From an uncultured Ruminococcus sp. (GTDB lineage Bacteria; Bacillota; Clostridia; Oscillospirales; Ruminococcaceae): 5,699 nucleotides of DNA. The DNA is taken from positions 1 to 5,699 of the forward strand of contig CAMBJF010000160.1 of the NCBI GenBank assembly GCA_945867875.1, written 5' to 3'. The translations under genes and the position numbers were made by a program. A model generated the notes under the pieces. The model saw nothing but the letters and a program-made list of their open reading frames with translations. It was not told the DNA's origin and did no database searches. Positions 5,624 through 5,699 of this stretch are shown here, piece by piece (the stretch's first letter is position 1; every line of letters begins with the position of its first letter).

Positions 5624-5699
5624 ATGATAATCGGAATTTTAGGAATAATAATCGGAGTGCTGGTGCTCGGCGCAGGAATTTACTATCTTATAAATGACA
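5624..5699 (+). CDS. Small membrane protein, N-terminal 25 residues only (3' end outside window)
   Basis: ATG 5624-5626 overlaps the ATPase stop (ATGA), and a GGAGG ribosome binding site precedes it, so it is very probably co-translated with the ATPase. The visible residues, MIIGILGIIIGVLVLGAGIYYL followed by IND, form one hydrophobic helix with a polar residue start at the end: a signal anchor or the first membrane span. No Cys, Met-rich or His-rich metal-binding motif is visible in this piece. Its position suggests a role connected with metal export, such as an accessory membrane protein or an anchored metal-binding protein. The family is not identified. Confidence 0.75.
   Translation, partial: MIIGILGIIIGVLVLGAGIYYLIND

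Larger units (their letters stand above)
3753..5627 (+). pseudogene. P1B-type heavy-metal (probable copper) exporting ATPase, interrupted by an in-frame TGA
   Basis: Reading through one stop, this is a 624-codon P1B-type ATPase, which pumps transition-metal ions out of the cytoplasm using ATP. In order: four N-terminal membrane segments (about 21-110), the actuator domain with TGES (179-182), membrane segments with the metal-binding CPC (274-276), the phosphorylation site DKTGT (Asp318), the nucleotide-binding SEHP (His356-Pro357), GDGINDAP (from 515) and two C-terminal membrane segments with HNCGS (603-607). There is no N-terminal metal-binding (CxxC) domain. Codon 241 is TGA (4473-4475), where relatives have Trp (ADK-W-ATW); reading frame and motifs resume immediately. 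Leu283 replaces the Pro normally found in the CPC-x5-TP segment. The 240-residue product made without readthrough lacks the CPC and phosphorylation sites and would be inactive. GGGAAAGGAA (3733-3742) is the ribosome binding site. Control is by CsoR boxes in its promoter. Copper is inferred from context; the C-terminal helix is not the classical CopA 'MxxSS' type. It could also be an intact gene with a sequencing error. Confidence 0.9.

Noticed and set aside
4491..5627. Separate protein starting at GTG 4491
   Set aside because: It has no ribosome binding site, starts in the middle of a membrane helix, and continues the ATPase frame exactly; it is the downstream half of the interrupted ATPase.

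Overview
The window looks like chromosomal DNA from a Gram-positive anaerobe of the class Clostridia, probably a Ruminococcus/Oscillospiraceae-type gut bacterium. I infer this from the protein flavour (a clostridial MnmA C-terminus, a small flavin reductase-like protein, and an OPT transporter paired with a PqqD-like protein), strong AGGAGG-type ribosome binding sites, consensus sigma-A promoters and moderate GC. No taxonomic search was possible.

Layout: (1) bases 2-367 hold the 3' end of mnmA (tRNA 2-thiouridylase), cut by the left edge. (2) 419-919 encodes a flavin reductase-like FMN-binding protein, ended by an intrinsic terminator at 932-973. (3) On the minus strand, an OPT-family peptide/metal-chelate transporter (3151-1274) overlaps a downstream PqqD-like small protein (1293-967), forming a two-gene operon that converges on the flavin reductase gene. 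(4) Diverging from it on the plus strand is a metal-resistance module: csoR (3302-3574) with its own consensus promoter and terminator, then a P1B-type metal-exporting ATPase (3753-5627), then the start of a small membrane protein whose ATG overlaps the ATPase stop codon (5624 to the right edge).

The metal module can be read mechanistically. CsoR has the Cys-His-Cys Cu(I) triad. The ATPase promoter carries a CsoR-type box (TATACC-N6-GGTATA) exactly in the spacer between -35 and -10, and a second, near-identical box just downstream of the expected transcription start. The csoR promoter has no such box, so the regulator appears to be made constitutively while the exporter is copper-derepressed.

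The most striking feature is an in-frame TGA at 4473-4475 in the ATPase, at a position where relatives normally have a conserved Trp (…ADK-W-ATW…). Everything downstream stays in the same frame and keeps all catalytic motifs. A second unusual change, Pro to Leu just after the CPC metal-binding motif, lies 42 codons later. Recent inactivation, a sequencing error or readthrough are the candidate explanations; a genome-wide TGA=Trp code is unlikely because all the other Trp codons I checked are TGG. I found no CRISPR array, insertion sequence, tRNA or rRNA, and no wholly novel system.
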